Shown in pieces: positions 6,582 to 15,006 of a stretch of DNA of 22,285 nucleotides. Below the pieces are notes generated by a model, which saw only the letters and a program-made list of their open reading frames with translations, had not been told where the DNA came from and did not search any database. The DNA is from Bacteriovoracaceae bacterium (GTDB taxonomy: Bacteria > Bdellovibrionota > Bacteriovoracia > Bacteriovoracales > Bacteriovoracaceae). Numbering within the stretch: position 1 is the first letter of the stretch; every line of letters starts with the position of its first letter. The translations under genes were made by a program, and so were the position numbers. The stretch spans positions 1 through 22,285 of the forward strand of contig CANFNN010000014.1 in NCBI GenBank assembly GCA_947448095.1, read 5' to 3'.

Positions 6582-7456
6582 AAAATTGGATTAAAAAACA
6601 GTTTCGCAAAAAAAGCCGAATCTACATTATGCCAACTAAAATGGGTGGCTATTTGAATGGTTTGATCTTTCTGATGTTTCTGCTGGCAATTGGCTATAGT
6701 AATAACTTGCTTCTCATTTTTACTACCTTTCTGTTTGCCTTTAATCTTTTGTGGCTAATCCAGACACATTTTCATTTGTATCGCCTTAAACTGGATCAGG
6801 TGGTCATTTCTCCTGGACATGCATTACAGGCCATTCAAGTCAATATTCTCTGGAAAACAGCTCCTCAGAGACCTTGGAATTGGCAGATCCAACTCGAAGG
6901 TGAACAAGGAAACTTTTCCTTCCAATCGTTGAACGATTCCCCGACTAATAGTGTGGGTGAAATAGTGCCACAGAGTAGGGGAGTACATCACTGGACATAT
7001 CTCGAGGTTAAAACCTCTAACCCATTTGGGCTTTATCAAACGTGGGTCTACTTCCCTTTAGGTCTGCAGTCGCTAGTCTACCCTACTCTACTCAAATCAA
7101 TCGATCTGACTTTGTCAGGTAAAGCATCGCTAGGGGAACTTACCAGCGATAAAAAAGGTGATGATGATTTTCTGGGTCTTGGAACTTATAACAATGAAGA
7201 ATCCCGAAAAATCAGCTGGAAACACTACGCGCGTTCTGGCGAGCTACTTATTAAAGAAGGACAGGAATTAAAAACACCCACTTTAGATTTAGAATTGGCC
7301 CCACCAAATTCCGGTTCACTTAAAGAAGAGTACCTTTCTTATTTGGCGACCCAATTAGTTGAGTGTCACAAACGAGATATCCCCTTTAGCCTAAAGGCCA
7401 ACGGGCTCAGCTCCTCGCAGCTCGCTGAATGTCTCAAGGCCCTTACAATATGCTGA
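6578..7456 (+). CDS. DUF58 membrane-anchored protein
   Basis: A protein of 292 residues. Two hydrophobic helices near the N-terminus (~27-40 and ~43-62) anchor it, followed by a mostly beta region and the DUF58 signature with R210, W214 and K215 in ESRKISWKHYARSGELLIKE (~208-227). The ATG overlaps the moxR stop (ATGA), so the pair is translationally coupled; a frame open further upstream inside moxR is not needed. DUF58 proteins are the usual partners of MoxR ATPases and TgpA-like proteins; their biochemical role is poorly defined. The gene overlaps the start of the next gene by 7 bases. Confidence 0.85.
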   Translation: MKNWIKKQFRKKSRIYIMPTKMGGYLNGLIFLMFLLAIGYSNNLLLIFTTFLFAFNLLWLIQTHFHLYRLKLDQVVISPGHALQAIQVNILWKTAPQRPWNWQIQLEGEQGNFSFQSLNDSPTNSVGEIVPQSRGVHHWTYLEVKTSNPFGLYQTWVYFPLGLQSLVYPTLLKSIDLTLSGKASLGELTSDKKGDDDFLGLGTYNNEESRKISWKHYARSGELLIKEGQELKTPTLDLELAPPNSGSLKEEYLSYLATQLVECHKRDIPFSLKANGLSSSQLAECLKALTIC

Positions 7457-9321
7457 AAATTAAAATTTCTAGTGAAATGAAAGAATCCATCATTCTGCTC
7501 ATCTTCAGTCTGCTCATGCGGGAGACTCTCACCGGTGCCACGATTATTCTCGCCATTTTTGGTGCCACTATGGTTTGGCTTAAAAAAAGACCGACTCGTT
7601 TGATTCGAAATGTAATCTCACTTGTCCTTTTTGCTGTCTACTGGGTGACTTTTGGAAAAGTCATCGATCCAGAAGTTGGGATGAATTTTTTGACCTCAAT
7701 AGTCGTTCTCAAGCTGCTAGAAAAAGAAACGCAACGTGATAGGTATATGATATTTTTTGGGATTATCTTGTTGGTTTCTGCGGGCTCCTTATTTGTGCGA
7801 AATCTTACTTATGTTTTTTTCTTTGGTGTCAGTTTTTTCATTTTGATTCAGGATTTTTATAAGAATTTAAAGCTTAAGGCAAAAGTGACTGATCTTTTGA
7901 AGTCCCTTGCTTGGGTACTCCCCTTCACGGCCCTTTTGTTTTTCTTTGTTCCTCGTTTGCCTAACCCTCTTCAGATACAAAAAGGAACTCCAAAGCAAGG
8001 CGAAATTGGTTACACTCCTGAGGTGAATATTTCCCAGTTGGAGAGTCTCTCGTTTAACGACAGTCCTGTCTTTCAAGCTTCTGTGGATCGAGAAATTGCG
8101 AATCAAAAACTTTATTGGCGTGGAAACGTTCTTACTTTCTCAGACGGTTGGAACTGGCCCTTAATGCCTCAGGACCGCTATCAAAAACCATTCATTCCCT
8201 CTCAAAACAGAGTGAATCCTATAGGCCTGAAACAAATCATCCGAGTTCTGAGTCAACAAGATTTTTACTTCGGACTCGACCACCCCATTCTTTTTAACAA
8301 CCAAAAAGGATCGGCTTCGCTTGATTCCTCAAGAACTTTATTCCAAAACCAGTGGCAACCTTCCCTACGCTACGAAGTTAGAAGTCAATTTACGGATATC
8401 GGCTCTGATGATGTAGTAGAGTTTGCTCGATTTAAAACAGGGCTTAAAAATGAAGAAAAAAAATGGATTCAAGAGAATTTTCACTCAACTAAGCTTCCTG
8501 AATTGCAGAAGGAAATACAGGCTTACTTTCAGCGAGAAGCTTTTAGTTACTCTTTAAGTCCTGGACGTGTCGAAAACTTTTTAAGTTTTATGCGCAAGAA
8601 TAAAGTTGGCTTTTGTTCCCACTATGCTTCTGCCTTGGCGCTAATTTTAAGGGCCAAAAAAATCCCCTCCCGGCTTGTTTCTGGATTCATGGGGGGAAGC
8701 TATAATAACTACGCAAGGTTTTATCAAGTAACTCAAAATGATGCGCATGTTTGGGTCGAAGCTTTCTACCTGGGTAAATGGCAAAGGTTAGATCCTACCG
8801 CATGGATTGCTCCAGATCGAATCCGTCTTGGAGGTGATGCATTTATGCAACAGTCCAATCCGGGAGCGCTTTCTCAAATAAATATTTTTGGAAAAAAGAT
8901 TAAATTTTTCAATCAATGGCAGCAGTGGTTCTCTCAATGGGATTTTAAGTTCTATCAGTGGCTTGAAGAAATGGATTATTACGGGCAAGGAAATTTATTT
9001 GATAAACTTCACTTTAAGCGCGAATGGATTTTTTCAGTTATTCCACTGGTTCTTGCTCTTTTTATGGGTCTTTATCTTTGGCATTTAACTCTTAAAAGAA
9101 CTAAAAAATCAGAAATTGAATCACTCTGGCTCAAATTTCAGGATAAGATGCACCGGCGAGGTCTTCATTTTCAATTTGATTCTCTGGCCAAGGGAGAAGC
9201 ATGTATTAAAAAGCAAGAACCCTTGGTTCAAGATATTTGGAAGGAATTAGTTGAAATTTCATTCAAGGCAGAACCGCAGATTCCAATAAAAATATTGAAA
9301 AAGAAAATCAACAAACTTTAG
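7450..9321 (+). CDS. TgpA-like membrane transglutaminase (DUF3488-transglutaminase-DUF4129)
   Basis: A protein of 623 residues. The N-terminal ~170 residues carry several membrane helices (DUF3488/TgpA N-terminal type). A periplasmic-side region holds a transglutaminase-like core with the triad Cys389 (GFCSHYA), His433 (DAHVWVE) and Asp448 (LDPTAW). One further helix (~529-547) is followed by a cytoplasmic tail resembling DUF4129. Pseudomonas TgpA is a periplasmic-facing transglutaminase of this layout. ATG 7450 was preferred because it overlaps the DUF58 stop; ATG 7429 (7 codons more) is an alternative. Its TAG overlaps the stop of a convergent small gene. The substrate is unknown; a cell-envelope role is inferred. 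Confidence 0.9.
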   Translation: MLKIKISSEMKESIILLIFSLLMRETLTGATIILAIFGATMVWLKKRPTRLIRNVISLVLFAVYWVTFGKVIDPEVGMNFLTSIVVLKLLEKETQRDRYMIFFGIILLVSAGSLFVRNLTYVFFFGVSFFILIQDFYKNLKLKAKVTDLLKSLAWVLPFTALLFFFVPRLPNPLQIQKGTPKQGEIGYTPEVNISQLESLSFNDSPVFQASVDREIANQKLYWRGNVLTFSDGWNWPLMPQDRYQKPFIPSQNRVNPIGLKQIIRVLSQQDFYFGLDHPILFNNQKGSASLDSSRTLFQNQWQPSLRYEVRSQFTDIGSDDVVEFARFKTGLKNEEKKWIQENFHSTKLPELQKEIQAYFQREAFSYSLSPGRVENFLSFMRKNKVGFCSHYASALALILRAKKIPSRLVSGFMGGSYNNYARFYQVTQNDAHVWVEAFYLGKWQRLDPTAWIAPDRIRLGGDAFMQQSNPGALSQINIFGKKIKFFNQWQQWFSQWDFKFYQWLEEMDYYGQGNLFDKLHFKREWIFSVIPLVLALFMGLYLWHLTLKRTKKSEIESLWLKFQDKMHRRGLHFQFDSLAKGEACIKKQEPLVQDIWKELVEISFKAEPQIPIKILKKKINKL

Positions 9322-9500
9322 TCGACTACTTTAAAGTCCGCGTTAACGACCGTGCCCTTGGAATTTTCAGAAGTATATTCTTTATAGGTTTTACCTTGGC
9401 TTTGGGCGTCCTGGATCTTTTTCATGGCTTTATACAGCTGTATGAATCGGCGTATAAAATAGATAATGAAAAAAAAGGAAATAATTTTTATTAATTTCAT
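9318..9500 (-). CDS. Small single-span membrane protein
   Basis: A 60-residue protein with an N-terminal hydrophobic helix (~4-16: IKIISFFFIIYFI), a basic stop-transfer cluster (RR at 17-18) and a short polar tail. Function unknown. AAGG lies 8 bases before the ATG. It follows the receiver/PilZ-like gene by 40 bases in the same direction and may be the last gene of that operon. Its stop overlaps that of the convergent transglutaminase gene (TTAG, four bases). Confidence 0.6.
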   Translation of the reverse strand: MKLIKIISFFFIIYFIRRFIQLYKAMKKIQDAQSQGKTYKEYTSENSKGTVVNADFKVVD

Positions 9501-9540
9501 GCCTTCAACCTTATGCTTTAGAAATTAAAAATGCAAGAAT

Positions 9541-11235
9541 TCAGCTCTCGGTCGCTTCTGGTTCTTGGGCCGGCCTTGGGATCTGAGCAGGTTCCTCGGG
9601 AGCCGGTTCTTCCTTTTTTGGTTCTTTTGCTTCGGCTTCCTCTAGCTCTTTTTGCGCCTTTAGTAGCCTCTCCTGAAGCTTGAGCTCGTTGAGTTTTTTA
9701 AACTCATTATTCTCTGCAGTTACCTGAGCATCATGATCCCTAAAAAAAATCGATTGCACATAACGTCTAAGTTCTTTTTTGTCAGATTCTCCCATGCTGT
9801 GAATCACACCATAAAATTCGGGTATTTTTCCACTTGGCTTGAGCGATGGTTGAATATTCACAAACATCTTAGCAGGCTCAGTAAAGTGAAGGTTTGTTCC
9901 AGGAGCAAATGGGAATTCACTTTGAATGACCATGTCAGTTTCAGAAAGTTTGATAATTGTGACGTTTTTTAATATTTCTGCCACAGAGGAAGAATGATTT
10001 TTACTAATATAGACGTTTAAATTAACCGGCGTCTCACTACTTTTTGAAATCATTCTTTTTTGAAGAACATCTGCCATCTTAATTAATAGCTCAGACGAGA
10101 GTTCCTCTTCATGCGCTAAGGTCTGTGGATATTGGATAGTACTCTGAAGTTCCTGGGAACTCATTTCAGAATTGAAGACTATGATATAAGGTTTCAAATC
10201 GGGAAACATTGAGAAGAGACTACTCACTAATTTTTTGAGTGACTCAATTGTGTTCTTTGATCCCTCAGCAGTGTCTATTTCGAAGGCAATGATCTGTGGC
10301 TTTAGACGTCCTAATTCTACAGAGATATCATTAAAAAATGGAATACAACGAATAGTATAAGGGTGCTTATCTGTGCGCTTTTGATCCTGATATGAGTGAA
10401 AATTATAATCCACGACCAGGACTTTGGCTTTTTTTTCAAGTGAATCGGTTCTATTTTCCTCGAGCCAACGATTCAATTGCTTTTTTTGATAATGAATTGA
10501 TTCCTCTCGCTCAAGTTGTTTGGCCTTAATATCTTCCTCGGCCATACCTTCAGGTGGAAGAAAATCATCGATAAATAAAAAATCTAAATCAGCATTGAAC
10601 TTAAACTGATAAAACATATTTGTGGAAGCGACCTCTTTTACAAACATATGCTTTGAGGGAACAATCCTTTTTTTCAACCAGTGATGGTTGAGGATCACTC
10701 TGTCACCTTTGCTGAGATTGTAATCTGTTTCAATATGTAATCCATCAATGTGAACATAACCTATCTTGCAAAGAATACCTGTTTCATACTCTTCTTTTAA
10801 GCTCGCGTTTGCAAAGCCATGCTCAGCTGCGCTTTGAGGAGCTAGTAATTTAGTCACACTAAAGGCAACATCAAAAGTTTCTGCACTTTTAATAAAATTA
10901 AGATTTACTCCAGTCGCAATACTTTCGGTCAAAACTTCCGGAGGCGACAAATAATCAACGAGTCCAACCATTACAACTTGATGCTCTAATGGGGTTCGAG
11001 AAATTAATCGTGCCAGGTGTAGATAGTCTTGAGTTTCTTTAGAGAAGTCGATGAAGACGCAATCAGGTTTATCCTTGAATACATTCAAAAATAAAGACTG
11101 AATTTTTGCTTCAGTCTTTTCATATAAGCGCTTGAAGTCGATGACAATTTTTCCATGTGCTTTGAATTCACCTTGGAGGGCACGAAAATATGCCTCGTCG
11201 TCACCAAAATAATAGAACAACAGCTTGTCAGACAT
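9541..11235 (-). CDS. Duplicated receiver-like/PilZ-like protein with acidic tail
   Basis: A protein of 564 residues. I read two repeats of a receiver-like fold plus a PilZ-like beta module: receiver-like 1 at ~1-130 (acidic D63 in FIDFS, K116 in FIK, but the switch Thr position reads Gly); PilZ-like 1 at ~155-225; a charged helical linker (~232-265); receiver-like 2 at ~270-395 (KVLVVDYN, then AFEID); PilZ-like 2 at ~408-498, ending in a Ser/Lys/Arg-rich helix; and an E/K/P-rich coiled tail (~505-564). Neither receiver core has the full catalytic set, so a signal-binding adaptor is likelier than a phospho-switch. Domain names are by-eye. It follows trmK by 35 bases but has its own extended -10, giving a likely leaderless transcript. 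Confidence 0.7.
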   Translation of the reverse strand: MSDKLLFYYFGDDEAYFRALQGEFKAHGKIVIDFKRLYEKTEAKIQSLFLNVFKDKPDCVFIDFSKETQDYLHLARLISRTPLEHQVVMVGLVDYLSPPEVLTESIATGVNLNFIKSAETFDVAFSVTKLLAPQSAAEHGFANASLKEEYETGILCKIGYVHIDGLHIETDYNLSKGDRVILNHHWLKKRIVPSKHMFVKEVASTNMFYQFKFNADLDFLFIDDFLPPEGMAEEDIKAKQLEREESIHYQKKQLNRWLEENRTDSLEKKAKVLVVDYNFHSYQDQKRTDKHPYTIRCIPFFNDISVELGRLKPQIIAFEIDTAEGSKNTIESLKKLVSSLFSMFPDLKPYIIVFNSEMSSQELQSTIQYPQTLAHEEELSSELLIKMADVLQKRMISKSSETPVNLNVYISKNHSSSVAEILKNVTIIKLSETDMVIQSEFPFAPGTNLHFTEPAKMFVNIQPSLKPSGKIPEFYGVIHSMGESDKKELRRYVQSIFFRDHDAQVTAENNEFKKLNELKLQERLLKAQKELEEAEAKEPKKEEPAPEEPAQIPRPAQEPEATES

Positions 11236-11240
11236 ACCCT

Positions 11241-11249
11241 ATTATAACA
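11241..11249 (-). promoter_or_regulatory. Perfect extended -10 five bases before an ATG
   Basis: TGTTATAAT on the minus strand ends 5 bases before ATG 11235. An in-frame TAG next to the -10 blocks any upstream start, and there is no good Shine-Dalgarno. A transcript starting at the expected distance would begin at about the ATG. Confidence 0.5.
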
Positions 11250-11270
11250 CAGATTTTCTTAGTCATAAAA

Positions 11271-11900
11271 TTAATAAGATAGAAGCTTAAGGTAGGAGAC
11301 ATAAGCCTTAGAGGCCTTGTCTTGATGAAGCCCAATGGACCGAATCTGATGCTGGCGATACTGCTCACCCACCGGTCCCTGCCAGATCTTTTCCCCATAA
11401 AGAGAAACAGCTGGAAATTGAACTGAGGTTTCCAGACAGAGAATTTGATAAAACTGGCCATCCTCTTGAATTGCCACTTCATCCACTAAGCGCAAAGCTG
11501 ATACTTGGAGAAATTGTCTGAGTTCCAGAATATTCCGATGCGGAGAAATTACGAGTCTATCAAACGGGGTTAACTGTGGGAGTAAGTTTTTGATTATTTC
11601 TTGAATCTCTCTTCCTCCCATACCAGCAATAAAGATTACTTTTGGCTCCGGGTTCAGAATTACGTCTTGGCCCTTTTTATGTTGGATTTCAATTAAAGGC
11701 TGCTTTGTAATATACGAATCAATTAACTTGTTATGTAAAGTTCTTATGACATCAATTGAAGGGTCGACTAAGTGTATTTTCGTAATCGCTGGGTATTGAA
11801 GGAAAGACAAACCTAGAATGCCGTGGTCACAGCCAATATCCCAAATAGAATTCACGTGGTGGTAGTACCCTGCAAGGGTTTGAAGACGTAGACTCGACAG
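11271..11900 (-). CDS. trmK: TrmK-family tRNA (adenine-22-N1)-methyltransferase
   Basis: A SAM-dependent methyltransferase of the TrmK/DUF633 family, which methylates N1 of A22 in tRNA. The SAM motif is WDIGCDHGILGL and a second family motif is GMGG. The first standard start, GTG 11855, gives 194 residues and begins right at the SAM strand, losing the N-terminal helix. The frame stays open to a TAG at 11912-11910, and the extra codons encode LSSLRLQTLAGYY, which fits the helix usual before this motif (L-S-x-R-L). A likely start is the CTG at 11900, 6 bases after TAGGGG; this gives 209 residues, nearer the family length. The non-standard start is inference. It is 16 bases after the winged-helix gene, so probably in one operon. 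Confidence 0.8.
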   Translation of the reverse strand: MSSLRLQTLAGYYHHVNSIWDIGCDHGILGLSFLQYPAITKIHLVDPSIDVIRTLHNKLIDSYITKQPLIEIQHKKGQDVILNPEPKVIFIAGMGGREIQEIIKNLLPQLTPFDRLVISPHRNILELRQFLQVSALRLVDEVAIQEDGQFYQILCLETSVQFPAVSLYGEKIWQGPVGEQYRQHQIRSIGLHQDKASKAYVSYLKLLSY

Positions 11901-11906
11901 ATGGAT

Positions 11907-11912
11907 CCCCTA
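11907..11912 (-). promoter_or_regulatory. Ribosome binding site supporting a CTG start of trmK
   Basis: TAGGGG on the minus strand, six bases before CTG 11900. No comparable site precedes GTG 11855. It also contains the in-frame stop that limits the gene upstream. Confidence 0.4.
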
Positions 11913-11916
11913 CTCG

Positions 11917-12345
11917 CTAAAAGAATTCATCATAGTCCTGACCATACTTAATATCTAGTGCAGAAGTAAAATATCTGCGCACAAAATATTGTCCGGCCCT
12001 GACGGTTTCAAGTAAACCATAATTTTCTAGAGAGCGAAGATTATGAGTCAATTCATCGTTGGTTATGTGCAGAAAAGTCGCCATCTCAGCGTATGAATTT
12101 AAGGGACCTATTCCGTGAGTCTTATACAAGTTCGGCCGACACCAAACTTGTCGATAAAGAAACATCAAGACGGTAATCTCAGACCTCGTTAGCTTGATCT
12201 TATTCAAAACATCATCAAAAAAAACGTCCGGAATATTAGATAACGAAGCCTCGGCAAGAGGGCCAGTTGCTGCTTTTTGAGTGTCAGACTCTTTGGTCTT
12301 TTTCTTTGAATGAAACTGAGACAAGATTGATCGAATATCGCCCAT
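11917..12345 (-). CDS. Winged-helix DNA-binding protein
   Basis: A protein of 142 residues. After a Lys/Ser-rich leader (1-35), the segment ~50-125 reads as a winged helix: a helix with KLTRSEITVLMFL, a recognition region with SYAEMATFLHITNDELTHNLRSLENYGLLE (given here in parts: SYAEMATFLH at 84-93, NLRSLENYGLLE at ~102-113), then a beta wing (TVRAGQYFVRRYF). This is typical of MarR/replication-initiator-like DNA binders. GAGGTG lies 5 bases before the ATG and a good promoter lies upstream. It is the first gene of an operon with trmK. A regulator role is inferred; the target is unknown. Confidence 0.7.
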   Translation of the reverse strand: MGDIRSILSQFHSKKKTKESDTQKAATGPLAEASLSNIPDVFFDDVLNKIKLTRSEITVLMFLYRQVWCRPNLYKTHGIGPLNSYAEMATFLHITNDELTHNLRSLENYGLLETVRAGQYFVRRYFTSALDIKYGQDYDEFF

Positions 12346-12362
12346 AAATCACCTCACTTGGG

Positions 12363-12391
12363 ATTATCTCCAAAAATTCAAAAATGATCAA
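12363..12391 (-). promoter_or_regulatory. Sigma-70-like promoter for the winged-helix/trmK operon
   Basis: TTGATC (12391-12386), 17 bases, GATAAT (12368-12363, 5/6), on the minus strand. The leader would be short and carries the GAGGTG ribosome binding site. Confidence 0.55.
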
Positions 12392-12400
12392 TAGATCTCA

Positions 12401-12431
12401 TTGAGAGGTAAGATGTTCCTAAGGATATAAA
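12401..12431 (+). promoter_or_regulatory. Possible sigma-70 promoter for the deacetylase
   Basis: TTGAGA (12401-12406, 5/6) and TATAAA (12426-12431, 5/6), but spaced 19 bases, longer than optimal. Alternative to the FliA-like site downstream. Confidence 0.3.
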
Positions 12432-12440
12432 CGATTTCAC

Positions 12441-12468
12441 TCAAGTTTGATGAGAAATGGCCCGATAA
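12441..12468 (+). promoter_or_regulatory. FliA (sigma-28)-like promoter before the deacetylase
   Basis: TCAAGTTT (7/8 to TAAAGTTT) and CCCGATAA (7/8 to GCCGATAA) spaced 12 bases; the Escherichia consensus spacing is 11. The -10 ends 6 bases before ATG 12475 and its TAA is in frame, so the start must be downstream. No Shine-Dalgarno is seen, so the mRNA may be leaderless. The one-base spacing mismatch lowers confidence. Confidence 0.4.
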
Positions 12469-12474
12469 GCTTTT

Positions 12475-13749
12475 ATGATATTCCAGGCCTCAAGAATAGT
12501 GCTCCTTTTAATCATGATAAGCGCCTGTGGAGCGTTCAAAACCTCTAATCCCTCAAGATCCACGGCAGCGATTTCAGACTCTCAAGATAACCTCATTCAG
12601 GACCTAGAAGACAAATTAGATCAAATCCATATCTACCAGGTCATCGGCCAAAAACAGCTCTATTTATTTGATGAACAGATTGAAACCACCGATATTGAAC
12701 AAATGTATGATCGGCCTGCCTATTTAAAACTTCAGGCAGTGAAAACTCAGGTCGAAGAAGTTGAGCACGACATTCTTGAGTCAATCGCTGAATTAAGTTC
12801 GGACAAAGACAATAGCGTCTCGCAAAAAAAGAAATTTGCCCTGATTTCAAAAATCATGACTTTTGCCCAAATTTCACCAATTCATGAATTAGCAGTAGAA
12901 AATCTCAAGAATCAACTCAACATAAAAGAAGAAAGTAAGTCATTGAAGAAAAAATCTGTGACTAAGTCTGATATTGATAAAGAAATAAGTTTTCTTAATT
13001 CGAGCACTCAGTACCAGGTATTCGAAAAAAATATTGAACATCTCTCTTATATGCTGGAATCAAAGACCAGTGATTCGGCCAAGCGTTTCTACCCTAGCTC
13101 GTCACGCGCCGGCAATATAACAGGAAACGAGTTTCCCTCAAAGGTTTGGTCCCTAACTTTTGACGATGGTCCAAAAGCTGAAACCAGTAATCAGATCCTG
13201 GCCTCGCTCCAAAAGCATGGACTAAAAGCAACTTTTTTCCAACTCACAAAGCAGGCCCAGGCCAATTCCGCGATGGCAAAAAAAATTCGTGATGCAGGAA
13301 TGGAAATCGCCTCACACTCTTTTTCCCACCTTCAATTAACTAAAGTGGGTGCCGGAACACTGGATAAAGAAATTACTCAAGCCGTTAAATCTCTTTCTAA
13401 GCTTCACGATAAAGAAGTTAAGTTTTTTCGTCTACCTTACGGCGCAGGGGTTAGTACGCCAAATATTCGTGAGAAGATTGCTGAAAATGGTCTAATTCAT
13501 GTGTTCTGGAACATCGATACATTAGACTGGATGTCCCAATCACCGACAAAAATTGTTACTAGAACAATTGCACTCATGAAAAAAACCAAAAAAGATTCCG
13601 GAATTATCCTTTTTCATGACATTCACCAGCGCACTGCTGAAGCTGTTCCGGAAATTATGGATTATTTAAAACAAGAAAATAGAAGAGTGTGTACACTGGA
13701 CCAAATAGTGTCTCAAATAAACGAGAGAGCTGAAACAGTATGCCCTTAA
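12475..13749 (+). CDS. Polysaccharide deacetylase lipoprotein (NodB domain)
   Basis: A lipoprotein of 424 residues. The signal peptide ends in lipobox ISAC with Cys18; Gly at +2 fits outer-membrane sorting. Residues ~35-215 are a charged, mostly helical spacer. The NodB domain (~222-412) has all motifs: TFDDG (228-232, base D230, metal D231), HxxxH (H281, H285), RLPYG (319-323), DTLDW (348-352) and LFHD (379-382). It should remove N-acetyl groups from a GlcNAc polymer, likely peptidoglycan. Predatory Bdellovibrio deacetylate prey wall with related secreted enzymes; here the enzyme is membrane-tethered, so self or prey substrate is open. It overlaps the next lipoprotein gene by 10 bases. Confidence 0.93.
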   Translation: MIFQASRIVLLLIMISACGAFKTSNPSRSTAAISDSQDNLIQDLEDKLDQIHIYQVIGQKQLYLFDEQIETTDIEQMYDRPAYLKLQAVKTQVEEVEHDILESIAELSSDKDNSVSQKKKFALISKIMTFAQISPIHELAVENLKNQLNIKEESKSLKKKSVTKSDIDKEISFLNSSTQYQVFEKNIEHLSYMLESKTSDSAKRFYPSSSRAGNITGNEFPSKVWSLTFDDGPKAETSNQILASLQKHGLKATFFQLTKQAQANSAMAKKIRDAGMEIASHSFSHLQLTKVGAGTLDKEITQAVKSLSKLHDKEVKFFRLPYGAGVSTPNIREKIAENGLIHVFWNIDTLDWMSQSPTKIVTRTIALMKKTKKDSGIILFHDIHQRTAEAVPEIMDYLKQENRRVCTLDQIVSQINERAETVCP

Positions 13750-14243
13750 AAGTTTTATTCTTGCTCACATTAATCTCATGCTCCTCGATTGAGGCACCGC
13801 CAAGACCTCAGGCCTCAAAGGAGTTCTCGCGCGGTGAAGTGATCCTAGCGACCCAACTTTTAACGAAAATTTATGATCAAGAAATGGCACCAATCAAATG
13901 CGTTCCTGATCTTGATGAAGCAGCTCTTCTGTTGCGTACCATTACACCAAGAATGGAAGTGGTTCAAGATGATCTGGAAGCAATGCTAGATGATGATTCA
14001 GAAGTAAAAAACTTGGTGGAAACATGTGACCAAAACTGTACGTGCACATTTATTGATGAATTATTTCGGGAACATCTGGTGAATTTAGATAAAAAAATTC
14101 GTGCCACGATGGATAAAAAGAAAAAACAAAAAGATCTCAACTCATGCCTGAATTATGTTCGAGAAACTTTTTGTGAAAGCGAACTCTTTAAGGAAATGAA
14201 TCTGGAAAAAGTTGACTTCAGCTACCGCGAAGATTCTGACTAA
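13740..14243 (+). CDS. Cys-rich lipoprotein of unknown function
   Basis: A 167-residue protein with a short signal peptide and lipobox LISC (Cys14), Ser at +2. The mature part is helical and holds six further Cys (54, 96, 100, 102, 136, 145), enough for three disulfides and typical of exported proteins. No family recognised. The ATG lies 10 bases inside the deacetylase gene, so the two are translated together and probably act in the same compartment. Its last 26 bases overlap the end of convergent proC. Confidence 0.75.
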   Translation: MPLKVLFLLTLISCSSIEAPPRPQASKEFSRGEVILATQLLTKIYDQEMAPIKCVPDLDEAALLLRTITPRMEVVQDDLEAMLDDDSEVKNLVETCDQNCTCTFIDELFREHLVNLDKKIRATMDKKKKQKDLNSCLNYVRETFCESELFKEMNLEKVDFSYREDSD

Positions 14244-15006
14244 TCTCTGCGGATCTTTTTTTTCCTGCGTCTATTCCATCATGAATCAGATCATTTAGTT
14301 TCAATCTTCTCCACTCCTGCAGAACAGCGATAGTAACTCCGGCCTTTGACGTAACCTGACCGATTAAATCATCTAGACCTAGAGAAGTTGAATCAAGAGA
14401 GACCCCAGACCCACTAAGTACCATCCGTGCCAGATTCTCTCTCTCTAATTCGGAAAGCGAGGTAAAGCTAGCAGCAAGATGCTTAGTAAATTCGTAAAAC
14501 AAAGCAGGCCCTGAACCAGTAAGGAGAGTCAGCTCTTCAAGCTCAGACTCAGTTACGATTTGGGCAAGGCCAAGCAGTGAAAATAAATTTTGGACATGCT
14601 TAATTTCTTCTGTAGCTGACTGAGAGCTTATTAAGGTAATGCCTTTTTTAAATCTCACAATTAGGTTAGGCATTATTCGGACTAGCTTTGATACGCCTAA
14701 AATTTTACGTTGCTCCGACTCACTTATGGCGGCCAGCATACTCAAAAAAGTCGCCTGAGGAAATTTACCATTTAATAATTTAGCAAGATCATTAAGTTGC
14801 TGAGGTTTGCAACCAAGCCAAACCCAGGCAGGATCTTTTACTTCATCAAGAGATGAAACAAAATGGACCCCAGCTTTTTTTGACAATAACTCAGCACTTT
14901 TGCCACTTGGTGAGTAAACATAGTATTGAGACAGGTCAGTTTCATTTTGAAGGCCTAGAAGAATCGCCTCAACCATTTTACCTGCACCTAAGATAAGAAC
15001 TTTCAT
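14218..15006 (-). CDS. proC: Pyrroline-5-carboxylate reductase
   Basis: A protein of 262 residues, normal for ProC. It reduces pyrroline-5-carboxylate (P5C) to proline with NAD(P)H. The nucleotide-binding GAGKM is at 7-11, RIMPN at 110-114, TGSGPA at 163-168, and the C-terminal signature QVTSKAGVT replaces the usual VTSPGGTT. The ATG overlaps the putA stop (ATGA), and GGAG lies 8 bases upstream, so it is translated from the putA message. Pairing the biosynthetic reductase with the degradative PutA is unusual, since the two run opposite reactions around P5C. Confidence 0.93.
   Translation of the reverse strand: MKVLILGAGKMVEAILLGLQNETDLSQYYVYSPSGKSAELLSKKAGVHFVSSLDEVKDPAWVWLGCKPQQLNDLAKLLNGKFPQATFLSMLAAISESEQRKILGVSKLVRIMPNLIVRFKKGITLISSQSATEEIKHVQNLFSLLGLAQIVTESELEELTLLTGSGPALFYEFTKHLAASFTSLSELERENLARMVLSGSGVSLDSTSLGLDDLIGQVTSKAGVTIAVLQEWRRLKLNDLIHDGIDAGKKRSAEISQNLRGS

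Noticed and set aside
11228..11482. 84-codon minus-strand frame at the end of trmK
   Set aside because: Overlaps the well-supported trmK in another frame and has no recognisable product.
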